Shown here: one piece after another, positions 46,121 to 55,049 of the stretch
How positions within the stretch are numbered: the stretch's first letter is position 1
How the letters are laid out: every line of letters begins with the position of its first letter
Source of the DNA: Gimesia algae
GTDB taxonomy: Bacteria; Planctomycetota; Planctomycetia; Planctomycetales; Planctomycetaceae
DNA: 64,000 bases
Direction: 5' to 3'
Assembly (NCBI RefSeq): GCF_007746795.1
Contig: NZ_CP036343.1
Location: 3,838,369-3,902,368, forward strand
Notes under the pieces: generated by a model
Told to the model about the DNA's origin: nothing
Database searches by the model: none
What the model saw: only the letters and a program-made list of their open reading frames with translations
Made by a program: the position numbers and the translations under genes

Positions 46121-47121
46121 TACTTGGATGTCGCTCCATTAAAAGCTTTCATGTTCGCTTCCTGGACTTCATCGGAAACAGGTACATAACCCACGTCTTT
46201 CGACAAGGCAGCTGCGTTTTCCAGGTAGAACTTCACAAAGGCAACGACCTCAGGTCGCTCCAGAGAAGATTTCCGCACGTAGATGAACAGAGGGCGGGAT
46301 AACGGTGCATAAGAATTATCGCGAACCGTTTCCAGGGAAGGCTTCTTACAACCTTTTCCACCATCAACACCTAACAGCTTCAACTTGCTTTTATTCTCGT
46401 CATAATAGGCATACCCGAAGTATCCCAGAGAGTTTTTGTCTTCGGAAACCCCTGTCACCAGCACATTATCATCTTCACTGGCTGTGTAATCTGCACGACT
46501 GGCTTTGGACTCGCCTACAATTGCTTCTGTGAAATAATCAAATGTCCCTGAGTCAGTTCCCGGACCGTACAGCTTGATATCTTCTGCAGGCCATTTAGGA
46601 TCGAGGTCTTTCCACTGTTTGACACCGCTTTCAGGTCGCCACAGTTCTTTCAACTGACCTACTGTCAGGCAGTCGCACCAGTCGTTCTTGGGATTCACGA
46701 TCACAGCCAGACCATCAAACGAGACGGACAGCTCGATGAATTCGATTCCCTGTTCTTTGCAGGCAGCAGCTTCCTTTTCTTTCATCGCTCGAGAGGCGTC
46801 GCAGATATCTACTTCGCCGGCGATAAACTTCTTCATTCCGCCACCAGTACCAGATACACCAACGGTCACGCGGACCTTGGGTTGAACCGCACGAAACTCC
46901 TCTGCCACAGCTTCACTCACCGGGTAAACGGTACTCGACCCGTCAATCTTGACGTCTCCAGCCAGGTTCCCTGCTTCTGAATCTTCTGGTTCAGAACCTT
47001 TTGATTGAGCACCTGGTTCAGCACTGTTGTTGCCGCCTCCTGAGCATCCAACACCAATCAGGGAAATCCCAATGGCCAGACTCAACACAGCCAATACTTT
47101 CCCGATGTTCGTTGTGATCAT
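46120..47121 (-). CDS. pstS: Phosphate-binding lipoprotein PstS
   Basis: A 333-residue periplasmic phosphate receptor anchored as a lipoprotein (lipobox ending LIGVGCSGG). The mature part has [20 protein letters not shown] and [24 protein letters not shown], the phosphate-coordinating segments, and [15 protein letters not shown] at 47121 is preferred to the longer frame from 47160 because it gives a clean signal peptide. First gene of the pstSCAB-phoU-phoB operon. Confidence 0.94.
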   Translation of the reverse strand: MITTNIGKVLAVLSLAIGISLIGVGCSGGGNNSAEPGAQSKGSEPEDSEAGNLAGDVKIDGSSTVYPVSEAVAEEFRAVQPKVRVTVGVSGTGGGMKKFIAGEVDICDASRAMKEKEAAACKEQGIEFIELSVSFDGLAVIVNPKNDWCDCLTVGQLKELWRPESGVKQWKDLDPKWPAEDIKLYGPGTDSGTFDYFTEAIVGESKASRADYTASEDDNVLVTGVSEDKNSLGYFGYAYYDENKSKLKLLGVDGGKGCKKPSLETVRDNSYAPLSRPLFIYVRKSSLERPEVVAFVKFYLENAAALSKDVGYVPVSDEVQEANMKAFNGATSK

Positions 47122-47257
47122 TTCGTCTGTCTCTCCCAATTGCGATATACTGGTAAACAAGTTTGATATTTGTTTTAAACTCCACGCCAGACACTTCGGA
47201 CAAGAAGCGTAACGACGTGAACGGTCTCTCTCAGACGCGTGTTACCATAACCGCAAT

Positions 47258-47287
47258 TTGTTAAGATCATATTAAGAAACCGTGAAG
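47258..47287 (-). promoter_or_regulatory. Candidate Pho box upstream of pstS
   Basis: On the minus strand the order is CTTCACGG-TTT-CTTAATAT-GAT-CTTAACAA: three 8-base units separated by 3 bases, giving an 11-base period. This matches the layout of PhoB-type boxes (CTTAACCT-like units) described for cyanobacteria. It lies 137 bases before the pstS ATG. Confidence 0.55.
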
Positions 47288-47377
47288 TACTTAATCTTTC
47301 CAGAACATCAAAATGCCTGGCTCATTCACCTTAACTCTTATGATATATTACATTTACGGCGTTTTACATTGTGAAGA

Positions 47378-49168
47378 CTACCCCCGAGGCAACCGCACCG
47401 AAAACGTGCTACCTTCCCCGACCTTGCTGCTCACGCCGATGGTTCCATTAAAAGACTGAACCAGATGTTTCACGATGGAGAGCCCCAGACCAGTCCCCCC
47501 CAGCTCCCGCGAACGGGCTTTATCAACACGGAAAAATCGCTCAAACAGGCGTGCCTGATATTTTTCCGCAATCCCGATTCCAGTGTCCTGCACCTGCAGC
47601 AACACCATATTTCCCTCTTCGCATTGCCAGCGAATGGTGATGCGCCCCTGGTCGGGCGTGTATTTAATCGCATTGTTAATCAGGTTCCCCAGGATTTGAT
47701 GCAGACCTTCTTCGTCGGCCTTCACTTTGATCCCGGGCTCCTTTTCTTCAATTAACAGTTCGATCTGTTTTGACTCGGCCACTTTCTGCTGATCCACCAG
47801 GCAGGACTCCACAAACGGCCTCAGCTCTATGCTGATAATATCGAATACCTGGTTACCGGATTCAATACTGGCCAGACTGATCAGATCCAGAATGAGCTGA
47901 TGTAACCGGTCGGCCTGCTCTTCAATTCGCAGCAAAAATGTCTTATTGATATCGGGATCATCCATCGCGCCCCGAATGAGTGTTTCTGTGTATGCCTTGA
48001 TGGAACTGAGTGGCGTTTTCAATTCATGCGATACATTGGCAACGAATTCCTGCCGCAGCGACTCCAGGCGGCGTAATTCCGTCATATCAAACAGTACGAT
48101 CACCAGACCCGGACAGGGTGTCCCCGGTAAGGGAGTCGTCGTGACTCCCAGAATGCGATCACTCGTGCTTTCCAGTTCGACTTCCATCCGCTGCGGTTCC
48201 AGGGTCTTCAGCACTTCCGTAACAGATTTCTGCAGTTGATGATTTCGCACCGATTCAAAGAGCGCCTTACCCTCCGCATCTTCTGGTGAGAAAAACAACA
48301 GTCTGCCTGCAGATTCATTCGCAAACAGGACATGCTGCCGTTCATTGATCGCAATCACGCCTTCGACCATCCCTTCCAGAACGGTACTCAAACGGTCGCC
48401 ACTGGCCTGCAACTGACGTACACGTTCTGCCATTTCTTTACTCATATGATTAAATGACTGCGCCAGGATTCCCAACTCGTCATGCTGCGGGAAATAGAGC
48501 TTCTGATCATAATCCCCATTCGCTATGGATTCGGCGGCGTGAGTCAGAATCGTCAAGGGACGGATCATCCGCGCCACAACCCAATAAGTCAGCAACATGA
48601 CAGTAAAACTGACCAGTAAGGCGATACTCCAGATCAGCTTTTCGATCGACGAAATCTCTTTCTGAATTTTCGCCATCGTAATGGCAACCCGCACGACGCC
48701 CTTGGGTTCGCCATCATGCTCATACAAAACGGCATAGTACAGCATCGGTTCGCTTAAAGTGGGGCTAGTGCGTTCGGAACTCCCGTTACCAGAAGAAATC
48801 GCCTGGATGACTTCGACGCGATTCTTGTGATTTTCCATCTCGCGAACCAGCTCTAAAGTATCCTGGTCCGACTCTGCCAGAACGGCTCCCTCCATATCAA
48901 TCAGGGTCAAACGTGTTCCGGTTTCCTCTCCCAGTTTCCTGACTCTTTTCTGTAATGGTTCGGAAATACCATCCTGGAACACACCTTCCAGACTGCTCCG
49001 CATGATCACAGCAGAATCATGCAGTCGCTGTTGTACCTGCTCAACGACCTGGGTCTGTTGTCGTCCGGACACGATGAGACCAAAGACAATCGCTGACACA
49101 ATATTTAAACCGGCATAGACCAGAAACAGCTTCCAGAACAGACGCGAAGACCACATCGAAACATCCAC
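47378..49168 (-). CDS. phoR: Phosphate sensor histidine kinase PhoR
   Basis: A 596-residue membrane kinase: first helix (about 12-33), an extracytoplasmic sensor region (35-180), a second helix, HAMP (about 200-255), PAS (about 265-370), HisKA with the phosphorylated His in VSHELKTPL (about 390), and HATPase with NAIKYTPDQG, DTGIGI and GTGLGLSIV. Domain order fits PhoR. It lies just upstream of pstS on the same strand, separated by 256 bases holding the Pho box, and pairs with PhoB at the operon's far end. Confidence 0.92.
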   Translation of the reverse strand: MDVSMWSSRLFWKLFLVYAGLNIVSAIVFGLIVSGRQQTQVVEQVQQRLHDSAVIMRSSLEGVFQDGISEPLQKRVRKLGEETGTRLTLIDMEGAVLAESDQDTLELVREMENHKNRVEVIQAISSGNGSSERTSPTLSEPMLYYAVLYEHDGEPKGVVRVAITMAKIQKEISSIEKLIWSIALLVSFTVMLLTYWVVARMIRPLTILTHAAESIANGDYDQKLYFPQHDELGILAQSFNHMSKEMAERVRQLQASGDRLSTVLEGMVEGVIAINERQHVLFANESAGRLLFFSPEDAEGKALFESVRNHQLQKSVTEVLKTLEPQRMEVELESTSDRILGVTTTPLPGTPCPGLVIVLFDMTELRRLESLRQEFVANVSHELKTPLSSIKAYTETLIRGAMDDPDINKTFLLRIEEQADRLHQLILDLISLASIESGNQVFDIISIELRPFVESCLVDQQKVAESKQIELLIEEKEPGIKVKADEEGLHQILGNLINNAIKYTPDQGRITIRWQCEEGNMVLLQVQDTGIGIAEKYQARLFERFFRVDKARSRELGGTGLGLSIVKHLVQSFNGTIGVSSKVGEGSTFSVRLPRG

Positions 49169-49526
49169 CTTGATGACTACCAGAGCAGCGAACGAGATCC
49201 CAACCGATCATGCTCAATCACGATCGGAAAAGGCAGGCTCTGAAAATGCTGTAAAATACCCGAACTCAGGCTGAATTGAATTCGCCTATTGTGAACGCGA
49301 AACCCGCCTGTTCGCAAGGGCTGCTTCACAGATTCATCAAGAGTTCAACAGATCAGAAGTTAAAATTCAAAGTTTGCCCTCCATGTTTCGTTAAATTCAT
49401 CCCCTGCGCGAGGGTTCACACGAGGCATGAGAAACAACCCGCTCAGACAATCTCTTTCGTAATTATCCCGGATCCGACCAGATGTGAACTCACCAGCAGT
49501 CAGCACTGTTCACTCCTGAAGTCTCT

Positions 49527-49614
49527 GAATCACATCATATTGAACCATGACAGCGATCATTTTTTATACTCAACTCCATTGCCCCTGGAGACGCGACAGT
49601 AAAACGGGACACCG
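49527..49614 (-). repeat. MITE-like element, degenerate copy 3
   Basis: The right part CCCCTGGAGACGCGACAGTA followed by AAACGGGACACCGT matches copies 4 and 6 well; the left part is diverged but keeps TCACAT and ACCAT and a similar total length. The flanking tetranucleotide on the right is CGAC rather than CTAG. Confidence 0.7.
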
Positions 49615-49641
49615 TCGACTCGTCTCATTTGATCACTCCTA

Positions 49642-49932
49642 CTGAAAAAACTCCCCTTGACCCCGCCGCGCCAACAGCGATAAGCGCTGCTTTGAGTCGC
49701 GCGCGTGCCCAGTTTACAGTGCACCGAAACACGCGCCACTTGTTCGCAGTGTGCACCCGATTCAGGCCCTTTTTTTCCAGATAATCAGTTCCCACATCAG
49801 CATCAGTTCCCGATGTATGCCTGCGGGTCGCCGCACTTCGCAGCCTTTCACTCCGGCACCACCCGAATATCGCACCAGATCGGCCCCCTATCAACCCATA
49901 TCGCCACCCGATTCGATTCGTCCCCCCTTGAC
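49642..49932 (-). repeat. Dispersed repeat B, copy 2
   Basis: The reverse complement aligns with 26241-26530, gap-free over the last 219 bases. Shared landmarks are GAAGTGCGGCGACCCGCAGG and TGCACTGTAAACTGG. It lies 27 bases from the degenerate MITE copy. Confidence 0.75.
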
Positions 49933-50076
49933 ACCCCCACGCCTCTGCATAAGATTTCCCTTCGAACAATGAAAACAAACTGATCCTGGAATCAGTTCTC
50001 TCACAAGACTCATCAATGAATAATTTATCGAAACAGTCAACCACTCTACATCGTTCCTCAGTTCGTAAGGTCACAT

Positions 50077-50115
50077 GAAACGTTCGTGTCTTTTCGTACT
50101 TTTCGTGGTAGAAAA
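50077..50115 (+). repeat. TTTCGTG-rich short repeat D, copy 2
   Basis: GTTCGTG, TTTCGTA and TTTCGTGGTAGAAA units match the arrangement at 7383-7419. Confidence 0.5.
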
Positions 50116-50306
50116 ACAGGCCTCTGAAAAACTCACCCAACAAAGAAAACCGTCCGCGTGCCACTGTCGACTCGTCCGACAGTGATTCCAATCAAGGCTT
50201 TCCGACGTACTTCACCACAAATTATAAAGATCGGCTTCCATGCCCCGCAGATGAAAATCCCGACCCACTAAACACAGAACGCAGACGATGGTTCAGCAAA
50301 AAAGAA

Positions 50307-50351
50307 ATGGGTGAGCCCGGATGCAATCCGGGCCGAGCGCAGCGAGCAGGA
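50307..50351 (+). repeat. Short GC-rich palindromic repeat C, copy 2
   Basis: ATGGGTGAGCCCGGATGCAA begins the unit and GAGCGCAGCGAGCAGGA ends it. It is nearly identical to the reverse complement of 7332-7375, with the same two hairpins. Confidence 0.7.
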
Positions 50352-50519
50352 GGTCGCAGCAAGCCAACAGTGGCACGCGTCCGCGTGCTCTGATTGGGAA
50401 AACCGTCTCGACTCCAACGTCAACTCCACAGAAATATAACCACACCATCACGCCCCGGAATCAGCCTGACGTTTCCCGTTGCGGAGTTCTAGACTCCCAC
50501 TTCCAGCAGCGAGAACTGC

Positions 50520-51155
50520 TTAATCTGCTATGAGATTTAAATGCTGCTCCACCGTTTTCTCAAGCTGGTCGCCGGGAATCTCAATTGCCAGAAATTTGTG
50601 TTCTTTGTCCAGCAGAATATAAACGGGTGTCTTGCCAGCTTTGATATCGTTTCCCCAGAGGCGGTCTGGTTCGTTTGCCCCCTGTTGGCTGTGATCAGAA
50701 TCGATGAATTTCAGTTTCCACCAGTCGCGGCTGCCGTAAAATGCAGACCCGCGGCGATTCATCTCCGCCTGATATTCGGGCCAGTCTTCCCTCCAGAAAC
50801 TGATGATTTTGAAATCGGGACGTGTGCCGTGTTTTTTGAAGATTCGTTCTACTCTGCGCAGATCCTGTTCGTAATGCTTGTCCTTCAGCGACCAATAGGC
50901 GAGTAGCGTAAAACTGCCTTGATTCGTTTTCAGATTGCTCACATTGCCATCGCTGGCAAAACCTTCAATGAGGGGCGCAGGTTGACCGACGTGAAACCGT
51001 TTCAGCCCCTGCTTTGTGCTGGCAGGCTTCGCTGCCACGGCGGGCTGTTGTTGGGAACCCGTTTGCGACGGCTTCTCTTCCGACTTGGAGGTTGTGGGAT
51101 AAAAGAGAATGGTACAAACGAAAAAATATCCAGTGATGCTTACTTTTGAAGTCAT
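50520..51155 (-). CDS. Exported thioredoxin-fold protein without CxxC
   Basis: A 211-residue product with a signal peptide (MTSKVSITGYFFVC..., cleavage near SKSEE) and a TlpA/peroxiredoxin-like domain: VGQPAPLIEGF, SFTLLAYWSLKD, FKIISFWREDWPEY, GKTPVYILLDKEHKFL. Where the redox CxxC should follow the YW strand it reads SLKD, so no thiol-disulfide activity is expected. ATG at 51155 has GGGGA at good spacing. The role is unknown. Confidence 0.6.
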   Translation of the reverse strand: MTSKVSITGYFFVCTILFYPTTSKSEEKPSQTGSQQQPAVAAKPASTKQGLKRFHVGQPAPLIEGFASDGNVSNLKTNQGSFTLLAYWSLKDKHYEQDLRRVERIFKKHGTRPDFKIISFWREDWPEYQAEMNRRGSAFYGSRDWWKLKFIDSDHSQQGANEPDRLWGNDIKAGKTPVYILLDKEHKFLAIEIPGDQLEKTVEQHLNLIAD

Positions 51156-51309
51156 TGACTGTTCCCCTGAAAGCGAAAAGGTGTCAGGAATCAAAGGCAC
51201 TTTTTTTCTTTTCGAAACAATAAAGAGGGCTAAACCTAATTCAAAAATCCCTACCCTCTTTTTCTAAACACTTCTCTACTAAATTAGCTGCGGCTTTGTT
51301 TGTTTGGTG

Positions 51310-51768
51310 TTAGTCTTCCGGGGACTTTGGTATCAGTGTTTCAGCGACCGTGTGTCCTTTCAATTTTTCTTCAAGCTCTTTCGGTGATAAAGTAGAGACG
51401 CTTCCATATCTAAATAGGGTTGCATGCTTTCCTTTAGAGTTTGGTTTCGTCAAGTAAGCCAGGATTTCCGGACCTTTGAGAAGCACTGTTTCTTCCCTGA
51501 AGGTGACTGTCACTTCTCCCCCATTTTGATTTCCTGTTAAATCAATGAGGTCAATAAATAAGACCTTTAGTTCGTTTATCTGGACGAGGTCATGTGCAAA
51601 CGCTGCAGCCTCACTTCTCTCTTTTTCAAATTCCCAGTAACCAAAACCAAGAACCAAAAGCAAGATCAAAAACCCGATCACTTTGTTCCGCCGACTTCGC
51701 TTTTCCCATTGTTCTAGACGTATGTCCCAAGGCTCTTTTTGTGGAAGATCGATATCATCACTCATCAC
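51310..51768 (-). CDS. Hypothetical single-pass membrane protein
   Basis: A 152-residue protein: acidic/basic cytoplasmic start, a membrane helix (about residues 30-47, VIGFLILLLVLGFGYW), then an extracytoplasmic part with mixed strands and a Lys/Glu-rich tail. No family was recognised. It lies 154 bases upstream of the thioredoxin-fold gene on the same strand. Confidence 0.55.
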   Translation of the reverse strand: MMSDDIDLPQKEPWDIRLEQWEKRSRRNKVIGFLILLLVLGFGYWEFEKERSEAAAFAHDLVQINELKVLFIDLIDLTGNQNGGEVTVTFREETVLLKGPEILAYLTKPNSKGKHATLFRYGSVSTLSPKELEEKLKGHTVAETLIPKSPED

Positions 51769-52084
51769 TTACACCTATTTAGGGGAACAATAAAGGGGTC
51801 TGTACGAATGGCACTGCCGCTGTTTTTTTGATTTGTATTTGGACAACGATTCTTTCGTGACGCCGTCACGTTTTTAATTTTCTTATTTTTTGCCAGTTCG
51901 CTGGAAATTGTGTTTGGCAAAACGTCTCCTGGCATTATGCTGCGTTCTGGCAGGGCCGTTCTTGGGTGGTGTGTGAAGACATTTGACCAAGGAAGGTCCT
52001 ATACCATTTATATCATCTTCCCGCGTGAATGCAGCATCGTTTTCTCTTTTAATACGATCAATGCTGCAAGATGCCTCGCTCCCG
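51769..52084. other. Gene-free stretch between hypothetical gene and IS
   Basis: These 316 bases show only a 15-base palindrome CGTGACGCCGTCACG with TTTTT (51856-51875). No gene ends ahead of it on the plus strand, so a terminator role is doubtful. Confidence 0.35.
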
Positions 52085-52935
52085 CTAGAGGTGGTCCGAA
52101 AACCGTTTAATAATGGTGAACAGGCAGGCCAGCTTTACAAAGCCTGTGTAAAGGTGATTGTGGTACTCCCATCGTGTCACCACTCGCCGATAATTATGTA
52201 ACCAGGAGATCGTCCTCTCAACAATCCAACGTCGCTTGTAACGTCGGAGCTTGCGACCATCTTGGCTTTTCTGCTTTCGGTTTTTGATGTCCCGGTGGGG
52301 ACAAATAAAATCGATATTCTGCTCAGCCAAACAGTCTCGCAATTTTTGTGAATCTCCCGCTTTATCGTAAATCAATCGCTGAGGATGTCGTTTTTTCAAT
52401 GTCATTTTTGCAATCAACGGTTCGACCAGAATTGCTTCATTACGGTTGGCTGATTCCGTCTCGACTGCTAGGGGAATCCCCTGGGCGTCCACGCAAATCA
52501 TAATCTTAGTTCCTTTGCCACGGCGTGTCGGTCCAACCTGTTTACCCCTTTTTTTGCCGAAGCAAATGTGCCATCGGCAAAGGTTTCTGTCAGGTCTAAT
52601 ATCTCCGATTCTTCCAAGGCTCTCAATAATCGTTCTAATGCTTGATCGAACAGACCTGACTCCGACCATTCCTTCAAACGGTCGTGACAGGTCGATTTTG
52701 GAGGATACCTCTCTGGTAAATCTTTCCAGCGGGCTCCTGTCCGAAGTATCCACATTATACCATTGAAACAGGCTCTGGGTTTTGCTTTGGGACGTCCACC
52801 CTGGGGCGCCGGAGGTTCCCAAGGGAATAAATCCTCAATTAAACTCCATTGTTTATCGGTTAATTCTACAGTTGGGTCCGTCCTGGATCCCGTGTCGACG
52901 AGCCGGCTTAGCTCTGTACGGGATCGTGTGGGCAT
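52085..52935 (-). CDS. IS5-family transposase, two frames joined by programmed -1 frameshift
   Basis: Frame 1 (52935-52498) holds the N-terminal IS5 domain (LTDKQWSLIEDLFP) and the first catalytic Asp (FADGTF). Frame 2 (down to 52085) holds the rest of the DDE domain (RRGKGTKIMICVDAQGIPLAV, IYDKAGDS, RRWIVERTISWL). Both overlap at a run of seven A followed by four G (52555-52545), a classic -1 slippery site, so a full-length transposase is likely made by frameshifting. GGAGG precedes the ATG. The stop TAG is part of the flanking CTAG. Confidence 0.88.
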
Positions 52936-53020
52936 GATAAAGCCTCCTTTCAGAGAGCAGAATCATGCAAATCTCAGGCCAGACTGTTCACCCTTTTCTT
53001 AGTTTTCGGATACCCTCTAG
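52085..53020 (-). mobile_element. IS5-family insertion sequence, CTAG flanked
   Basis: The element spans 52089-53016 (928 bp) between CTAG (52085-52088) and CTAG (53017-53020), the apparent target duplication. Terminal inverted repeats are AGGTGGTCCGAAAAC on the left and AGGGTATCCGAAAAC, read inward, on the right. It carries one transposase in two frames. The right CTAG is also the left flank of a MITE-like element, so IS and MITE abut exactly. Confidence 0.9.
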
Positions 53021-53108
53021 AGCGCATCACATTTAACCATAGCGTCTCTCAACCTAGTATACTCGGTCCAAATGGCCCTGGAGACGCTACAGTAAAACTG
53101 GACACAGT
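53021..53108 (-). repeat. MITE-like 88-bp element, copy 4, next to the IS
   Basis: Read on the minus strand it starts ACTGTGTCCAGTTTTACTGT, with AGCGTCTCCAG and its complement GAGACGCTATGGTTAAAT. CTAG flanks both ends (53017-53020 and 53109-53112). It lies 45 bases behind the serine hydrolase stop codon. Confidence 0.92.
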
Positions 53109-53156
53109 CTAGCTGACGGTCAAAGCGATCAGGCTCACAGCCAACGCATAGATCGC

Positions 53157-54560
53157 TCACTTAATTCGATAGGCCGTCTGCTTCGCGCCATTTTGATGTA
53201 GAATCAAGCTTTTTGCGGGCCCCGTTTTGCTCAGATTAAATTCCAATGTGGCGTCGACGCTACGGTAGGACCACCGCGCAGGAGAATCGGGAAAGACCTC
53301 CTGGGTCGGTTGATTGGTAATCGCAACCATCAGGTGCCCATCACGATCACTGACAGTAAAAATGAAGTTCGGCGTCAATTGATACCGACCCACCAACCGG
53401 CGACGATGTTTCGCATCAATGGCAAGGTCATTCGATTCAGAAGCTGAAGTTTTACCTGGTTCCGATTTGATTTCCTGACCGGCTGCTTTCAGTACCAGCT
53501 GCATCGCCAGTTGATCAACTTCTTTGAGTACGGCTGTATTACACAACACAATCACGGCACAGTTTAATTTACGATTGATGAAGAGTGCCGAATGTGATCC
53601 ACCGGTCTGACCGTTGTGCCAGCGAGTCTGCCCATCGCCGGCAATCACCCAGCCCAGTCCCATCGCCGGCCCCGATGCGTCCGCGTCGCGCTGTTGTTTC
53701 CAGGCCAACTCAATTGCTTCGCCAGTTTTTCCCGCTGGCGGAGTTAATTGCGCCTGTGCGAAACGCAGCATGTCGCGCATCGTGGCGTGAATTCCGCCGG
53801 CACCCGGCAGGTCCGAAAACGTCCAGGGTTGTGTAGCTGAGCCGAACCTGTCATGCGGCGTGGCGAGCCGCGCCGTTTGATCCTGGCTTAGTGAAACGCT
53901 GCAGTCGGTCATTTGCAGTGGCTTGGCAATTCGCTTCCGCAGCAACTGTTGATAGGACAGGCCAGCCTGCTGCGCGACCAGATATCCAAGCACCGACGCG
54001 CCAAGATTGGAGTATTCCTGCGAGGCACCAGGCGAGCGAGGCAGTGGGTATTGATTCAGAAACGCCGCTGCCTTTTTTGAATCGTAATCACGATACGGAT
54101 TCGTCAAATCGGTTGGCTGTAGATTACCGGGGAGCCGTGGCAGCCCTGCCCGGTGGGTACTCAGATCAATCCACTTGATCGACCGCCCGTCACGCGACGG
54201 CAACCGAATCCCAGTCGGATTGGTTACGTCCACTGCCGCATTCAAATCAATTTCACCCCGTACGACCGCGTCGGCCAGCATTAAGCCTGTGAAGACCTTG
54301 CTGATTGATCCTAACTCATAAACAGTCAGGTCATCAGCTTTTTTGCCGGCGCGGCTCGCGCTTCCCAGGTGCACCATTCCGGAGTGCTTGCCTTCGATGT
54401 AACCGATCGAAAGCCCGTCGACAACTCGCTTTTCAATCAACGGCTCAGCCGCTTGCGTAACCCATTCATCTGTCAGATTCTGCGACAACGCAGTCGGCAG
54501 TGCTACCCAAAGATTTACAACCAGTAACAGCAGGATTAAGGTACAGCGCTGAGCGTTCAT
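53157..54560 (-). CDS. Serine hydrolase (class C beta-lactamase/DD-peptidase-like), exported
   Basis: A 467-residue protein with a signal peptide (cleavage near ALSQN, about residue 27) and a beta-lactamase-related domain: SISK (SxxK nucleophile, about residue 88), YSN (YxN) and HNGQTGG (HxG, about residue 317). A C-terminal 90-residue beta domain follows, as in many planctomycete esterase-type members. The natural substrate is unknown; cell-wall peptides or esters are both possible. Confidence 0.88.
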   Translation of the reverse strand: MNAQRCTLILLLLVVNLWVALPTALSQNLTDEWVTQAAEPLIEKRVVDGLSIGYIEGKHSGMVHLGSASRAGKKADDLTVYELGSISKVFTGLMLADAVVRGEIDLNAAVDVTNPTGIRLPSRDGRSIKWIDLSTHRAGLPRLPGNLQPTDLTNPYRDYDSKKAAAFLNQYPLPRSPGASQEYSNLGASVLGYLVAQQAGLSYQQLLRKRIAKPLQMTDCSVSLSQDQTARLATPHDRFGSATQPWTFSDLPGAGGIHATMRDMLRFAQAQLTPPAGKTGEAIELAWKQQRDADASGPAMGLGWVIAGDGQTRWHNGQTGGSHSALFINRKLNCAVIVLCNTAVLKEVDQLAMQLVLKAAGQEIKSEPGKTSASESNDLAIDAKHRRRLVGRYQLTPNFIFTVSDRDGHLMVAITNQPTQEVFPDSPARWSYRSVDATLEFNLSKTGPAKSLILHQNGAKQTAYRIK

Positions 54561-55049
54561 CTTCGTATCCCCGCAAAAGTAAAATGATCCTCACCCATCC
54601 TTGCTGTGAGGGCGTAAACACCTGCCTGACAGAGAAGCCATGCTCATCAAACCAGTTCCCGCACAGAGACTACCTTCGTCAGGTAAGGAAAACCGCTTTC
54701 CAATAGTATTAGTAACTTGAGCGTGCGGTTTCTTACAAATAAATTCCGAAAAAAACGTCCGGACGGAAAAACCGGCCTGCCTGGTCCAATGTCGCTCGTA
54801 CCCGAGATACCAGGAACCGCTTTCTAATTCGACCAAACCGCCATCGATAGGTTCCTATCCCCTTTTCTCTGTCCCTGGAAGTGATTTGTTTGAGCAGCAG
54901 AAATCAAATAACTACTTTCGACAAAAGAAATCATCTGTTAAACTGGCCTTTGCAGGCACTCTCGAATGGAGTCTGACGAATGGTTCTTCAGCCATTCTGT
55001 CAGCGTAATTTTTCATTTGACCCTGATCACAGTCGAGAGGAGTTGAATC
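54561..55049. other. Gene-free divergent region, nothing recognised
   Basis: About 490 bases between outward-facing genes. One minus-strand frame (54591-54836) has an odd Cys/Ser-rich translation without start signals. No repeat found elsewhere in the window occurs here. Confidence 0.35.

Larger units (their letters stand above)
49169..50519. other. Gene-poor region crowded with dispersed repeats
   Basis: About 1.35 kb without a credible gene. It holds a degenerate MITE copy (49527-49614), repeat B copy 2 (49642-49932), repeat D (50077-50115) and repeat C (50307-50351). A long minus-strand frame (49625-50191) is mostly repeat B translated and lacks start signals. Confidence 0.7.

Noticed and set aside
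49625-50191. A 188-codon minus-strand frame
   Set aside because: Its second half is repeat B, its first half spans repeat D, and it has no start signals.
51856-51875. CGTGACGCCGTCACG palindrome with a T-run
   Set aside because: It looks like a terminator, but no plus-strand gene ends ahead of it and the minus-strand gene begins nearby; function unsupported.
54591-54836. A Cys/Ser-rich minus-strand frame with an unusual translation
   Set aside because: There is no ribosome-binding site or recognisable domain; it could be a decayed repeat, but no second copy is seen here.
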